This document shows, piece by piece, positions 57,338 through 64,000 of a stretch of 64,000 bases of DNA; the first letter of the stretch is position 1, and every line of letters starts with the position of its first letter. A program made the translations under genes and the position numbers. A model generated the notes under the pieces. The model saw nothing but the letters and a program-made list of their open reading frames with translations. It ran no database searches and was not told the DNA's origin. Source of the DNA: Candidatus Brocadia sinica JPN1 (lineage in GTDB: Bacteria > Planctomycetota > Brocadiia > Brocadiales > Brocadiaceae); NCBI RefSeq assembly GCF_000949635.1, contig NZ_BAFN01000001.1:248001-312000 (forward strand). Reading direction: 5' to 3'.

Positions 57338-57462
57338 GCCACAGAGTTCACAGAGAACACGGAGTGTTATAAAGAAATTTTATAATACAAGCGCTAACAC
57401 AATGAGTAAAACTATCGGATCGAATTAAAAATAAGTATTTTTAGGAATTATCTATTCTCTAT
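57338..57462 (-). other. Upstream region of the cas1 pseudogene with IS66 empty site
   Basis: On the minus strand this matches the sequence before the intact cas1 (GTGTTAGCGCTTGTATTATA and the CACAGAG repeat) and reads through AAAAATACTTATTTTTAATT without the IS66-like element. It therefore shows the unoccupied target of that element, one copy of CTTATTTT. It ends in AGAATAGATAATTCC as after the GxxExxY gene. Confidence 0.88.
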
Positions 57463-58778
57463 CAGCATTGTCCGGTTAAGTTTTTGCGTGGTCATAATTT
57501 TTAGCATGTTCTTTGAAATTGTAGTTGCCAAAAGGAGAAAAGTTTAAGTTTCTGGCTTCATTATTTATTTTGATTCTCAACTCTCTGACTCTTTTGATAG
57601 AAACTTTTTCTTTGAAATTATTGTGACAGTAAATAGCAAGTAGAAGATAGGTAATTAACCCTGCAAGTATTTGAACCATTAATCCGTGCTGTGATCGTGC
57701 GATAAGATGATAGACCTTGAGGTGGCGCTTCCACCAACCAAAGAATATTTCAATATTCCAGCGAAGCTTGTAAAGAGAAGCGATATCTTCAGCAGTAAGG
57801 TCATGGCGGTCAGTTGCAACCCAATACTCTTTAGCGTCTATCCAATACCCGATAAGGCGAACAGGTTTTTCTGTCTGATTCACCTGGGGTGTTCCAAGCA
57901 GGACAAGGGCATCATAAAAGACTATGCTCCCTGGCTTGAGAGGATTGGTTTTTATAACGGATTTATTTGTATTCTCTTTGATACGGCAGACAAAATGCTT
58001 TCCTTCTGTCTGCCATAGGTCAAAGTCTTTATGGCACTGATAATAACGGTCCATGATTCCCGTCTGACCAGGGGAGAGTATTTTGTTTACGAAAGGGCGT
58101 TCGTCACCTTTACCATCGGTAAGGTAAATTTTTGATGGAATAGAATGGTTAAGATTAAAACCAAGGTGGGCTTTTGCTTTTTTTGCCCCCTTTCGGTAAT
58201 CTGCCCAATGCATGGAAAGGACTGCGTCAATGAATGAACCATCAATACTGACGAGTTCCCCCAGATGTTCATATTCCTTGGGGAGCACCTTTGTGGCATC
58301 GGCTTGAAGTTTCGTGAAAATAAAGAGGAGTTGCTCGATGCCTCTGTGGTTGATGGCCTCGAAAAAGCTGCTCTTTTTGATACCGTCGGGAGGCGCTATT
58401 TCGGTTCTGGCAAAATCATCCTCTTGGAGTTCCTGAAGGAGATCTCTGCCTGAGGAATGTTCTTCGAGATGGTAATAAATAAGTGCTTTGAGTTGTTGTT
58501 CGAAATTCATCTGCAACGGCCTGTTTCCTTTTGATTCAAGAGGTGGCACCGAATGAAAAATATTCTGTACAGGACTAAACAGTTCATGAAACGTGGGAAT
58601 TTTTTGCTGTTTGCAAAACGGATCAATGGTATATGGCATTTTTATAACTCCTTTATAGTTAAAGTGTTATAAAAATTTTGCCATCGTTGACTATTTCAAA
58701 AAGTCAAGCAAAAAATACCTCTTTCTAAAAAAATTTATTGTCTTTTGTTTTACGCAAATTTCTAACCGGACAATGCTG
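57463..58778 (-). mobile_element. IS4-family element, copy 2
   Basis: A 1316-base element in the opposite orientation to copy 1, with the same CAGCATTGTCCGGTTA ends. Together the two copies form a composite-transposon-like bracket around the cas1 pseudogene. Confidence 0.92.
57476..58639 (-). CDS. IS4-family transposase, copy 2
   Basis: A 387-residue intact transposase, almost identical to that at 53267-54430, with the same DDE and YREK motifs (YKLRWNIEIFFGWWKRHLK). Differences are Lys in VLPKEYEHL and Asp in the final NYDHAKT. The near-identity over 1.3 kb in inverted orientation provides the homology for inversion of the intervening DNA. Confidence 0.94.
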   Translation of the reverse strand: MPYTIDPFCKQQKIPTFHELFSPVQNIFHSVPPLESKGNRPLQMNFEQQLKALIYYHLEEHSSGRDLLQELQEDDFARTEIAPPDGIKKSSFFEAINHRGIEQLLFIFTKLQADATKVLPKEYEHLGELVSIDGSFIDAVLSMHWADYRKGAKKAKAHLGFNLNHSIPSKIYLTDGKGDERPFVNKILSPGQTGIMDRYYQCHKDFDLWQTEGKHFVCRIKENTNKSVIKTNPLKPGSIVFYDALVLLGTPQVNQTEKPVRLIGYWIDAKEYWVATDRHDLTAEDIASLYKLRWNIEIFFGWWKRHLKVYHLIARSQHGLMVQILAGLITYLLLAIYCHNNFKEKVSIKRVRELRIKINNEARNLNFSPFGNYNFKEHAKNYDHAKT

Positions 58779-58795
58779 CGTAATACTAAACGTTT

Positions 58796-59613
58796 TTAAT
58801 GAAAATTACAAAAAAGAGATTTTAAAGACACTTTATAGAGTAATACTATAAGCGCCTGTTTGTACTCATCCACCCTTTTTGACCATCCCGACTCGTTAAT
58901 ATAGCTCTCACTGGGATCGTCTTCATCGTAGTCGGGATCGTTGTTACCGTCATCATGTCTTGACTTTTCTTCCTCGGAATACTTCTCCTGGTTGTCGATC
59001 TGAGCCTGCCGTATTTTATCTTCGTAATCTTCCTGATCCTTCTGATCGCTCGTATATGGTCTATCGGTTGTATACTTATCGAGGTATTCGCTAATCCCCT
59101 GACAAAGCCTGCCTTGCATATCACCGCCTTGTTTTGTCCCGAACAGCCAGGCATAGAGATTAGTTTTCCCGCTTGGCCTGAATGAGAGGCTGTTAAACAT
59201 ATGGATAGCGTCTTTGGAAGTTTCCATTTGATCTCTGAAGCAATAGGACTGGCAGGATTTAACAAAACCAACACGTCAAAAGGATCAATAAGGGGATATT
59301 CGTTTAATCGTTTAGGTACTTCCTGGGAAAGCCAGTATAAATAAAATGTTTCTACAGACTTAGGGATGCTAAAATTAACGTTGTGAGTGAGACCATCAAG
59401 GATTTGTTTAGGCGAGAATCCCTTAATCATCGACCACAAGAGAATCCTTGCTTCTTGTTTTATATCATCGGTGTACCTTTTAAGCCCTCTTTTCTTTGCC
59501 ATCTTTACGGCTTCGGCAATACCTTGAAAAAGACTGCACAGTTTATCTATGGCTTTTTTATCTTGGTTTAACGCCCTCTTAATGGTATTCGTATATATCC
59601 GACTAGGTGACAA
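58796..59613 (-). pseudogene. Unknown gene split by a frameshift (or two overlapping genes)
   Basis: From ATG 59613 the first frame reads about 130 sensible residues: NTIKRALNQDKKAIDKLCSL, RYTDDIKQEARILLWSMIKG and YPLIDPFDVLVLLNPASPIA. Near 59227 the natural-looking sequence continues in another frame (METSKDAIHMFNSLSFRPSG, then an acidic, Asp/Glu-rich tail), while the first frame turns into a basic, unlikely sequence. The RYTDDIKQEARILLW stretch faintly resembles sigma factor region 2, but this is weak. I do not recognise the family. It overlaps the upstream gene by 11 bases. The extreme C-terminus reads through sequence near the IS4 junction. Confidence 0.5.
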
Positions 59614-59833
59614 GTATTCTATCTAGCAGGTCATTGCTTTTCATTTTCTCCGGGGTTAACGTTGGTAGCCAGCTTTCGTATATATCCGACACTGAGTAAT
59701 AGTCATAACGTGGGAGCGGGTCAAAATATGGTTCCAATTCTAGGGGAATTTCAATTTCTTGACCTTGAATCCTTTCTAGTTGTTTACAACACGGTATATA
59801 AATATTTTTGCCGGTTACACGCAAAAGTCCCAA
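59603..59833 (-). CDS. Small unknown protein
   Basis: A 76-residue protein (GLLRVTGKNIYIPCCKQLER, then an acidic/aromatic region with YFDPLPRYDYYSVSDIYESW). No family is recognised and no membrane segment or signal is seen. It begins 19 bases after the gene at 59853-60380 and overlaps the next gene by 11 bases, so it is part of a minus-strand operon. That tight packing is the main argument that it is real. Confidence 0.5.
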   Translation of the reverse strand: MGLLRVTGKNIYIPCCKQLERIQGQEIEIPLELEPYFDPLPRYDYYSVSDIYESWLPTLTPEKMKSNDLLDRILVT

Positions 59834-59852
59834 TTCTTTAAGTTCTGTGTCT

Positions 59853-60380
59853 TCAATAATAGAGTATTTGCTTGGGGCTGAAAATCAGGTTTTTTAAATC
59901 AAGCTCTTTTTCAGGGTCTATGTCTTCTGCTATGAATTTGCGGTTGGATTCATACCCAGGAGGGAATGTAATATCGCACAGGTTTATAAGCGGGGTAAGA
60001 AGTTTTTTAAGCTTTTCCTCGGTCGGGAGTTTTTTGTTCTTTGTTACTTCCTCTACTGCCTGGAGGTATTCTTGTATTAGCCTGGTTTGACTATCCCTAT
60101 CGGGTTGCTTATGCTGCCTTTCCTGGAATTCTAATGTAAAATCGGATGGTCGGAATCTGTAATTGTTTCCTTGCTGTCCTATTTGTGAGGAATTAGATTT
60201 TTCAGTCTCCTGCGTATTTCCTAATCTTTCCAGCGATCCGCTAGATAAAGCCCCCTTTTGCTCCGGTGATAATCTGTCCCAAAAATCAATACACTTTCCT
60301 TCGTCTGTTCTTTGTGGTTCCCCAGTCGTCTCTTTACTCAGAAAGCCATTCTGAACACACCTATCTAGAAAACCTCCCAT
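59853..60380 (-). CDS. Unknown hydrophilic protein
   Basis: A 175-residue charged protein starting GGFLDRCVQNGFLSKETTGE. It has a DFWDRLSPEQKGALSSGSLE segment and a helical region EYLQAVEEVTKNKKLPTEEK, then LINLCDITFPPGYESNRKFI. AGAGGGGC lies just before ATG 60380, so I reject the longer frame from 60446. No family is recognised. It heads the minus-strand set of small genes; the size, spacing and lack of homology resemble phage or plasmid genes. Confidence 0.5.
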   Translation of the reverse strand: MGGFLDRCVQNGFLSKETTGEPQRTDEGKCIDFWDRLSPEQKGALSSGSLERLGNTQETEKSNSSQIGQQGNNYRFRPSDFTLEFQERQHKQPDRDSQTRLIQEYLQAVEEVTKNKKLPTEEKLKKLLTPLINLCDITFPPGYESNRKFIAEDIDPEKELDLKNLIFSPKQILYY

Positions 60381-60719
60381 GTTTCGCCCCTCTAAAACGA
60401 TTTTTTCCTCTAAGATAAAATATAAGGGAAACCATGTAGAGGCCACGGCTTGTCGGGAGCTACCCTATCCCTTAGTTTTTAAGCCGATATTTTGGATATA
60501 CAAAATGCAGTACTGTTTTAAATTCTGAATACCACATATATCATATTATATACCACATTCACCCAAGGATGTCAAGAGGATTTAAAATATTTCAGGAAAT
60601 GGCCTGGTATTTGCTAATGACGTCAACAAACAAAAAAGCGGTATAACAAGAACAAGCTCATTACACCGCTTATACACACACTACCTAAAATTACCTTCCG
60701 TTCTATTGCGCTTTAATAG
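60381..60719. other. Gap between small minus-strand genes
   Basis: No gene is seen apart from a probable promoter region for the operon at 58796-60380. AT-rich sequence near 60490-60560 (TATATCATATTATATACC) could hold the promoter. The terminator at 60631-60672 closes the gene upstream. Confidence 0.45.
60631..60672 (-). terminator. Minus-strand terminator
   Basis: Reading on the minus strand, AAGCGGTGTAA and TTATACCGCTT pair (one bulge) and run into TTTTTTG. It lies 50 bases after the stop of the coiled-coil gene at 60720. Confidence 0.7.
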
Positions 60720-61046
60720 CTATTTCTGACCTTGCTGAATAGTCATTAACATCTGGATGATAGTGTCTATCCTCTGGTTAAGCTGGTCAATTTTCCCGTC
60801 CAAACGCTTTATATCATCCTTTACTTCAGTTCGCAGTTGTCCTAGCTCCCCCCTCAGACCGCCAATTTCACCTCTCAATTGCCCGGTCTCTGTATCCATT
60901 TTCTGAATCAGATACCTAAAATCATCATCCTGTTTCTTTTTGATTTCATCGACCTTCGTAATAATTTCTCCTGTTCGCTCATCTACTACCTGATAAACCA
61001 ATTCAAGCGTTACCTTTTTTAGGGTATGTTTTATAATTCCCTTCAT
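60720..61046 (-). CDS. Coiled-coil protein
   Basis: A 108-residue protein that is almost entirely heptad-patterned: EIITKVDEIKKKQDDDFRYL, then GQLRGEIGGLRGELGQLRTE and DDIKRLDGKIDQLNQRIDTI. Such short coiled coils are common in cyanobacterial and planctomycete accessory DNA and in phage-like regions. It has no membrane segment. AAGAGGGC precedes ATG 61046 and a terminator follows. Function unknown; self-association is the only safe inference. Confidence 0.7.
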   Translation of the reverse strand: MKGIIKHTLKKVTLELVYQVVDERTGEIITKVDEIKKKQDDDFRYLIQKMDTETGQLRGEIGGLRGELGQLRTEVKDDIKRLDGKIDQLNQRIDTIIQMLMTIQQGQK

Positions 61047-61947
61047 GCCCTCTTTTCCCCTTAGAGAGAAAAGGCTAACTACAGAAGGTCACGGCTCCCG
61101 CAATTAACCTTTTACAGATATTGCTATCCGGCATTATTGCCCTGCAATGCCGTGACTCATTACAGATTCAATTTTCAGAAAAATATCTTAACGGTTCCGG
61201 TTTCCCATGTCAAAACAAATGCCTTCGTATGAAGCGATTTCTAGAAAATTTTGGGCAACCAAACACCGGTCTCATATATTGCATCAGCACATACGCCTTA
61301 ATAGGGGGTGGGGGTATCAGAGGGTGTCCGCCTGGCAGATCGTCCCGATACAGTGACCATTGTTACCACCTAAAACCACTCCCGAATACCACCTGAAACC
61401 ACCTCAATACCACCTCGCTCTTTTGAGGTGGTCGCCCCGAATCCCTTGATTTTACTGGAAGAATACCACCTATATCACCTATTTTGACGTATTTCCATAT
61501 TGAATATTTTGAAGTATGTTGGCATCCGCCTGGTATCTAAAATTTAAACATCAAATAAAAAATTTCTCCCCCAATCCCTTTTGAATTTTATATAGACGTG
61601 GTACCGGTATTTCTCACCTAGGAGGAAAGCATTGGTGGATGTAGTGAAGGTAGTTTTTCAGAAGACCAAACACCTGGTGAGGAATTGTTGCTTGCCATTC
61701 GATGCGATCCACGCCCTTTAATCGAAGATTGTGGGGAATGCTCAGCGTTTCTCCGCCAATACGGTCAATGCCATATATGCCGTAATTGTAGTAACTGTCT
61801 ACACACAAAGGAGTAATGGCATAACACAACATAAGGTATATTATCGGACGTACGTCTTGAATCCCTTTAAAATCAAGGCATCTGAGACCTTCCCCACTTC
61901 CAAGTAATAACGAATATCAATTTTGCCCATCAAAACAACTCAAATCC
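61047..61947. other. 900-base gap with short direct repeats
   Basis: No convincing gene. Four copies of TACCACCT occur at 61364, 61387, 61408 and 61464, three of them preceded by AA, with related AAACCACC pieces between and an inverted GAGGTGG near 61424. The remaining part has a 72-codon minus-strand frame (61614-61832) with no family resemblance, which I leave unannotated. Confidence 0.45.
61364..61471. repeat. Iteron-like TACCACCT repeats
   Basis: Four direct copies within 108 bases, at spacings of 23, 21 and 56. Together with AAACCACC variants they form an array of short repeats that could be binding sites for a replication initiator or a repressor. No initiator gene is recognised nearby. 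Confidence 0.5.
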
Positions 61948-62411
61948 CTACCCTTTTTGCTGCGTAAATTCGGCATTTATGACTTGCTCAGGGTTTTCTT
62001 CCCCACCTTCATCAGGGTAATTACGGTATGCGCTGAGGTCAACAAGGTCGCTGTGTACGTCAAGGTTTACGTTCATGTTGCGGTTAATAACAGGAGATTC
62101 ACGCTTTTGCTGTTCGATATAGAGTTCATGCGCTTTCTTAAGGCAGATTTCCTCCTTGTCTGATAGCTTCTGTTTTTCTTTGTCCTTGAGCACCTTCTCA
62201 GCTATTTTTAAAGTTAACTTGCTACATTATGACCGATTTTCAAAAGTTCGGGATGATCCAAAGAAAAGGCTTTGATCCGTTTCTCTAGCTGATACGGCGC
62301 TGTTCCTCCCGCCTTTCCTTGATAGCCAGCTAGTTTATAAGCATCCTGGATAGACTTGCCATCCGCGCGAAGGATATCATATACCTCCGCTTTTTCAGTA
62401 AGTTTTTTCAT
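61948..62411 (-). pseudogene. Terminase-small-subunit-like gene with a frameshift
   Basis: The first frame (62411 to 62214) encodes a helix-turn-helix-like start: KAEVYDILRADGKSIQDAYK, LAGYQGKAGGTAPYQLEKRI and HPELLKIG. This resembles the DNA-binding end of small terminase subunits. It stops at TAA 62214, but shifting -1 at AAGTTAACTTT continues LTLKIAEKVLKDKEKQKLSD into the second frame (62193 to 61948), which ends in VINAEFTQQKG. I read it as one gene broken by a single-base change. No large terminase gene is visible, so this may be a remnant. Confidence 0.55.
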
Positions 62412-62773
62412 AGATTTATACCTCCGAATTGATAATTGTTAAAGTCTCATGTCGTACCTGAGTCGTACCTATACACAAAAACAGATAAAAACTCTGCCAT
62501 GTAAAGCAATGATGGAAATGCCTTGCTTGACTTATAAGTGCTGGCGGATCAAAGCTTAACAAAGCAGAACATAGCAGAAAGTGCAAAAAACAAAAAGCCA
62601 TAAGTGTTTTAGCATAAATATTTTAAGAATCAACAAGTATAAACGATAAATTATACTTGCAAATTCTACAATATGTAGAATATAATAAAACTATTGATGT
62701 ACTAGTTGTGTGTAATTATTTAAAAAAAATGAGAGTAAAAGGTATTACATATTTTTGATATTAAAGGGAAAAC
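62412..62773. other. Divergent intergenic region upstream of blaI
   Basis: No gene is seen. The right half holds the operator-like palindrome at 62663-62681 and an AT-rich promoter region for the BlaI gene. The left half holds the start region of the minus-strand terminase-like gene. Confidence 0.5.
62663..62681. promoter_or_regulatory. Probable BlaI/MecI-type operator
   Basis: ATTCTACAATATGTAGAAT is a near-perfect palindrome with TACA and TGTA half-sites 3 bases apart, the core of known BlaI/MecI operators. It lies about 90 bases before the blaI-type start, consistent with autoregulation of the repressor and the downstream protease gene. Confidence 0.65.
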
Positions 62774-63229
62774 ATGAGTAAAGAATTAAAATTCAATTTC
62801 AATCCTTTCAAAGAGGGATTGAATCATGTCTTAGGGACATTGGAGAAAGATATTATGGAAGTATTATGGAAACGGGGAGAGTCCTCCGTAAAGGACATTT
62901 TGGATACATTCCCTGCCGACAGAAACATTTCATATTCTGCAGTGATCACCGTTACCAATCGAATGACCAAGAAAGGGCTTCTCCAGAAAAGAAAGGTGGG
63001 AAAGGCTTATTTTTATAAACCTATCTACGATAGAGAGAAATTCTTTGAAATTGTATCAAAAAAAGTCGTAGAAGGAATTTCTGGATTTTCTCTCCAATCG
63101 GCAATGGTGCATTTTGTGGATTATATGTCGCAAATGGACCCGGAAAAAATTGAATACTTTTCCAAACTGATTGAATCCAAAAGGCAATCATTCTCTAAAA
63201 AATACGCCGGGAATACAAAGAAAACATGA
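62774..63229 (+). CDS. BlaI/MecI-family repressor
   Basis: A 151-residue winged-helix repressor. The DNA-binding domain covers LGTLEKDIMEVLWKRGESSV and the recognition part ISYSAVITVTNRMTKKGLLQ (about residues 57-76), followed by a KVGKAYFYKP wing. The C-terminal helices form the dimer interface cut by the sensor protease. It ends overlapping the next gene by 4 bases (ATGA), the standard blaI-blaR order. The regulated target may not be a beta-lactamase: many environmental BlaI-BlaR pairs control other genes. Confidence 0.92.
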   Translation: MSKELKFNFNPFKEGLNHVLGTLEKDIMEVLWKRGESSVKDILDTFPADRNISYSAVITVTNRMTKKGLLQKRKVGKAYFYKPIYDREKFFEIVSKKVVEGISGFSLQSAMVHFVDYMSQMDPEKIEYFSKLIESKRQSFSKKYAGNTKKT

Positions 63230-64000
63230 AACACGTAATCAAAGGTCAACAAGGAAAGGCGCAATTATATTTTCTGTTAATAGTGTTTATTAACCTTGTA
63301 ATATTTTCGGTAATCGTTACAGGCGTCGCTATTGGCATAAAAGGGTATATATCTGATACTAAATTCGCCTATAAAGCTGTTACCTGTTGTGGAAGTGTCT
63401 GTTCAAAATGTTTTTTTACTCTACGTACCCTTGCTGCGGCGCTTCCCTGGATCTGCATTGCAATACTTTTTACCGGAATATGTATGGCTATTCACAAGGT
63501 ATTCCTCATGCTATTGTGGAATTATCATTTTATTCGTTCCATCGCCCCCCTATCCATTGAGAATCGTTCTGAATTAAAAAAATTTCTGTTTCCTGCACAT
63601 CTTTATAACCAACTTGTACTTTTTGACAACGGCGAGCTATGGTATGCCTTTACGTCAGGCCTTTGGAAACCGAAAATATATTTATCCACTGGCATTTGTT
63701 CGTATTTAACTGCAAAAGAACTTCGAACTGTAATCCTTCATGAAATACATCATATAAGGAATAAAGCCCCCTTAAAGCTGTTTGTTTTACAAATATTTTG
63801 CGTACTCAATTTTTTTCTACCAATCAATCGTTGTTTGCTAAATCTGTATTCTTCGATATGTGAAAAAGCGGCAGATGATGCCGCAGCAAATATCTCCGGA
63901 GAGCCACTAGAGCTTGCAAGCGCACTCCTGAAATTATCCAGATCCCATACTTTGAATACTCTATACTCCATCGTGTCGTTTTCCAGCAGAGGGCAAAGGA
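63226..64000 (+). CDS. M56-family BlaR1-like membrane protease, partial
   Basis: The open frame runs to the window end (258 codons seen). Hydrophobic segments lie near residues 14-38 and 60-95, with a third near 183-205. The zinc-protease motif is VILHEIHHIRN (about 169-179), and a downstream acidic ligand is likely in CEKAADDAAA. This is the BlaR1/MecR1 membrane protease that cleaves the BlaI repressor upon a signal. ATG 63226 overlaps the blaI stop. The sensor part, if present, lies beyond the window. Confidence 0.88.
   Translation, partial: MKHVIKGQQGKAQLYFLLIVFINLVIFSVIVTGVAIGIKGYISDTKFAYKAVTCCGSVCSKCFFTLRTLAAALPWICIAILFTGICMAIHKVFLMLLWNYHFIRSIAPLSIENRSELKKFLFPAHLYNQLVLFDNGELWYAFTSGLWKPKIYLSTGICSYLTAKELRTVILHEIHHIRNKAPLKLFVLQIFCVLNFFLPINRCLLNLYSSICEKAADDAAANISGEPLELASALLKLSRSHTLNTLYSIVSFSSRGQR

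Larger units (their letters stand above)
54444..57462. other. Segment inverted by recombination between two IS4 copies
   Basis: The DNA between the two inverted IS4 copies carries the cas1 pseudogene and an IS1634-family element. ATAGAGAAT borders copy 1 on its outside (53119-53127) and appears as ATTCTCTAT inside, next to copy 2 (57454-57462). This is the arrangement expected if a 9-base target duplication was separated by inversion. Reversing it places AGATAATTCC and the cas1 pseudogene after the GxxExxY copy, collinear with 47173-51123. Confidence 0.75.

Noticed and set aside
61121-61396. 91-codon plus-strand frame
   Set aside because: It runs through the iteron-like repeats, has no ribosome binding site and no protein-like composition.

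Overview
The window looks like chromosome from an anammox-type planctomycete (Kuenenia/Brocadia-like). This is inference: base composition is moderately AT-rich, there is a System II (ResB/CcsA) cytochrome c maturation pair, PurB is of the long eukaryote-like type, and IS elements and CACAGAG-type dispersed repeats are abundant. No rRNA or tRNA gene was recognised.

Region 1 (1-14.2 kb) is housekeeping: a receiver-only response regulator, groES-groEL, purB, a response-regulator remnant, a Uma2 nuclease overlapping thiE, hisI, an OmpA-type lipoprotein, resB-ccsA, acyP, a YggU-family gene and ileS. Region 2 (14.2-22 kb) is a small expansion of secreted fibronectin-III/Ig-like proteins broken up by an IS630 and an ISL3 element, followed by a VapBC-type toxin-antitoxin pair. 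Region 3 (22-34.2 kb) is housekeeping again: holB-like, a stand-alone lipoyl protein with an acidic microsatellite tail, rny, mnmG, a GlpX-type phosphatase fused to a helical-repeat tail, a DUF2064 glycosyltransferase-like gene, tyrS, a CPBP protease and yjbQ.

Region 4 (34.4-52.3 kb) is the centre of interest, a complete type III CRISPR-Cas locus. It contains cas6, nucleotidyltransferase and HEPN/MNT genes, cmr1, a RAMP gene, a Csx11-like cas10 with an intact HD motif but no GGDD, a frameshifted cmr4, cmr5 and a second RAMP gene. These are followed by a membrane-anchored PLD-like protein translationally coupled (TAATG) to a reverse transcriptase, then a GxxExxY nuclease-like gene, cas1, cas2, a leader and an array with six repeats and five spacers. 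An IS66-like element with 69-bp terminal repeats and a DruA-family (DUF4338) gene has landed between the reverse transcriptase module and cas1. It left an 8-bp target duplication, and the empty site survives in a second, decayed copy of the region.

Region 5 (52.4-58.8 kb) is that decayed duplicate. It holds a nucleotidyltransferase cut by a CACAGAG/GxxExxY cassette, an inactivated GxxExxY copy, and a cas1 pseudogene split by an IS1634-family element. The segment lies between two nearly identical inverted IS4 copies, and a 9-bp flank found in opposite orientations shows that the intervening DNA was inverted by recombination between them. Region 6 (58.8-62.4 kb) is a minus-strand set of small unknown genes resembling a degraded phage or plasmid module, with two frameshifted genes and a row of short direct repeats. 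Region 7 (62.4-64 kb) is a BlaI-type repressor with a probable TACA/TGTA operator, followed by a BlaR1-like membrane protease that runs off the window.

Functionally, the CRISPR locus should process crRNA with Cas6 and degrade targets with an HD-Cas10/Cmr complex. It could acquire spacers from RNA through the reverse transcriptase acting with Cas1-Cas2. The missing GGDD suggests no cyclic-oligoadenylate signalling, which makes the coupled membrane PLD-like protein the most attractive unexplained component.
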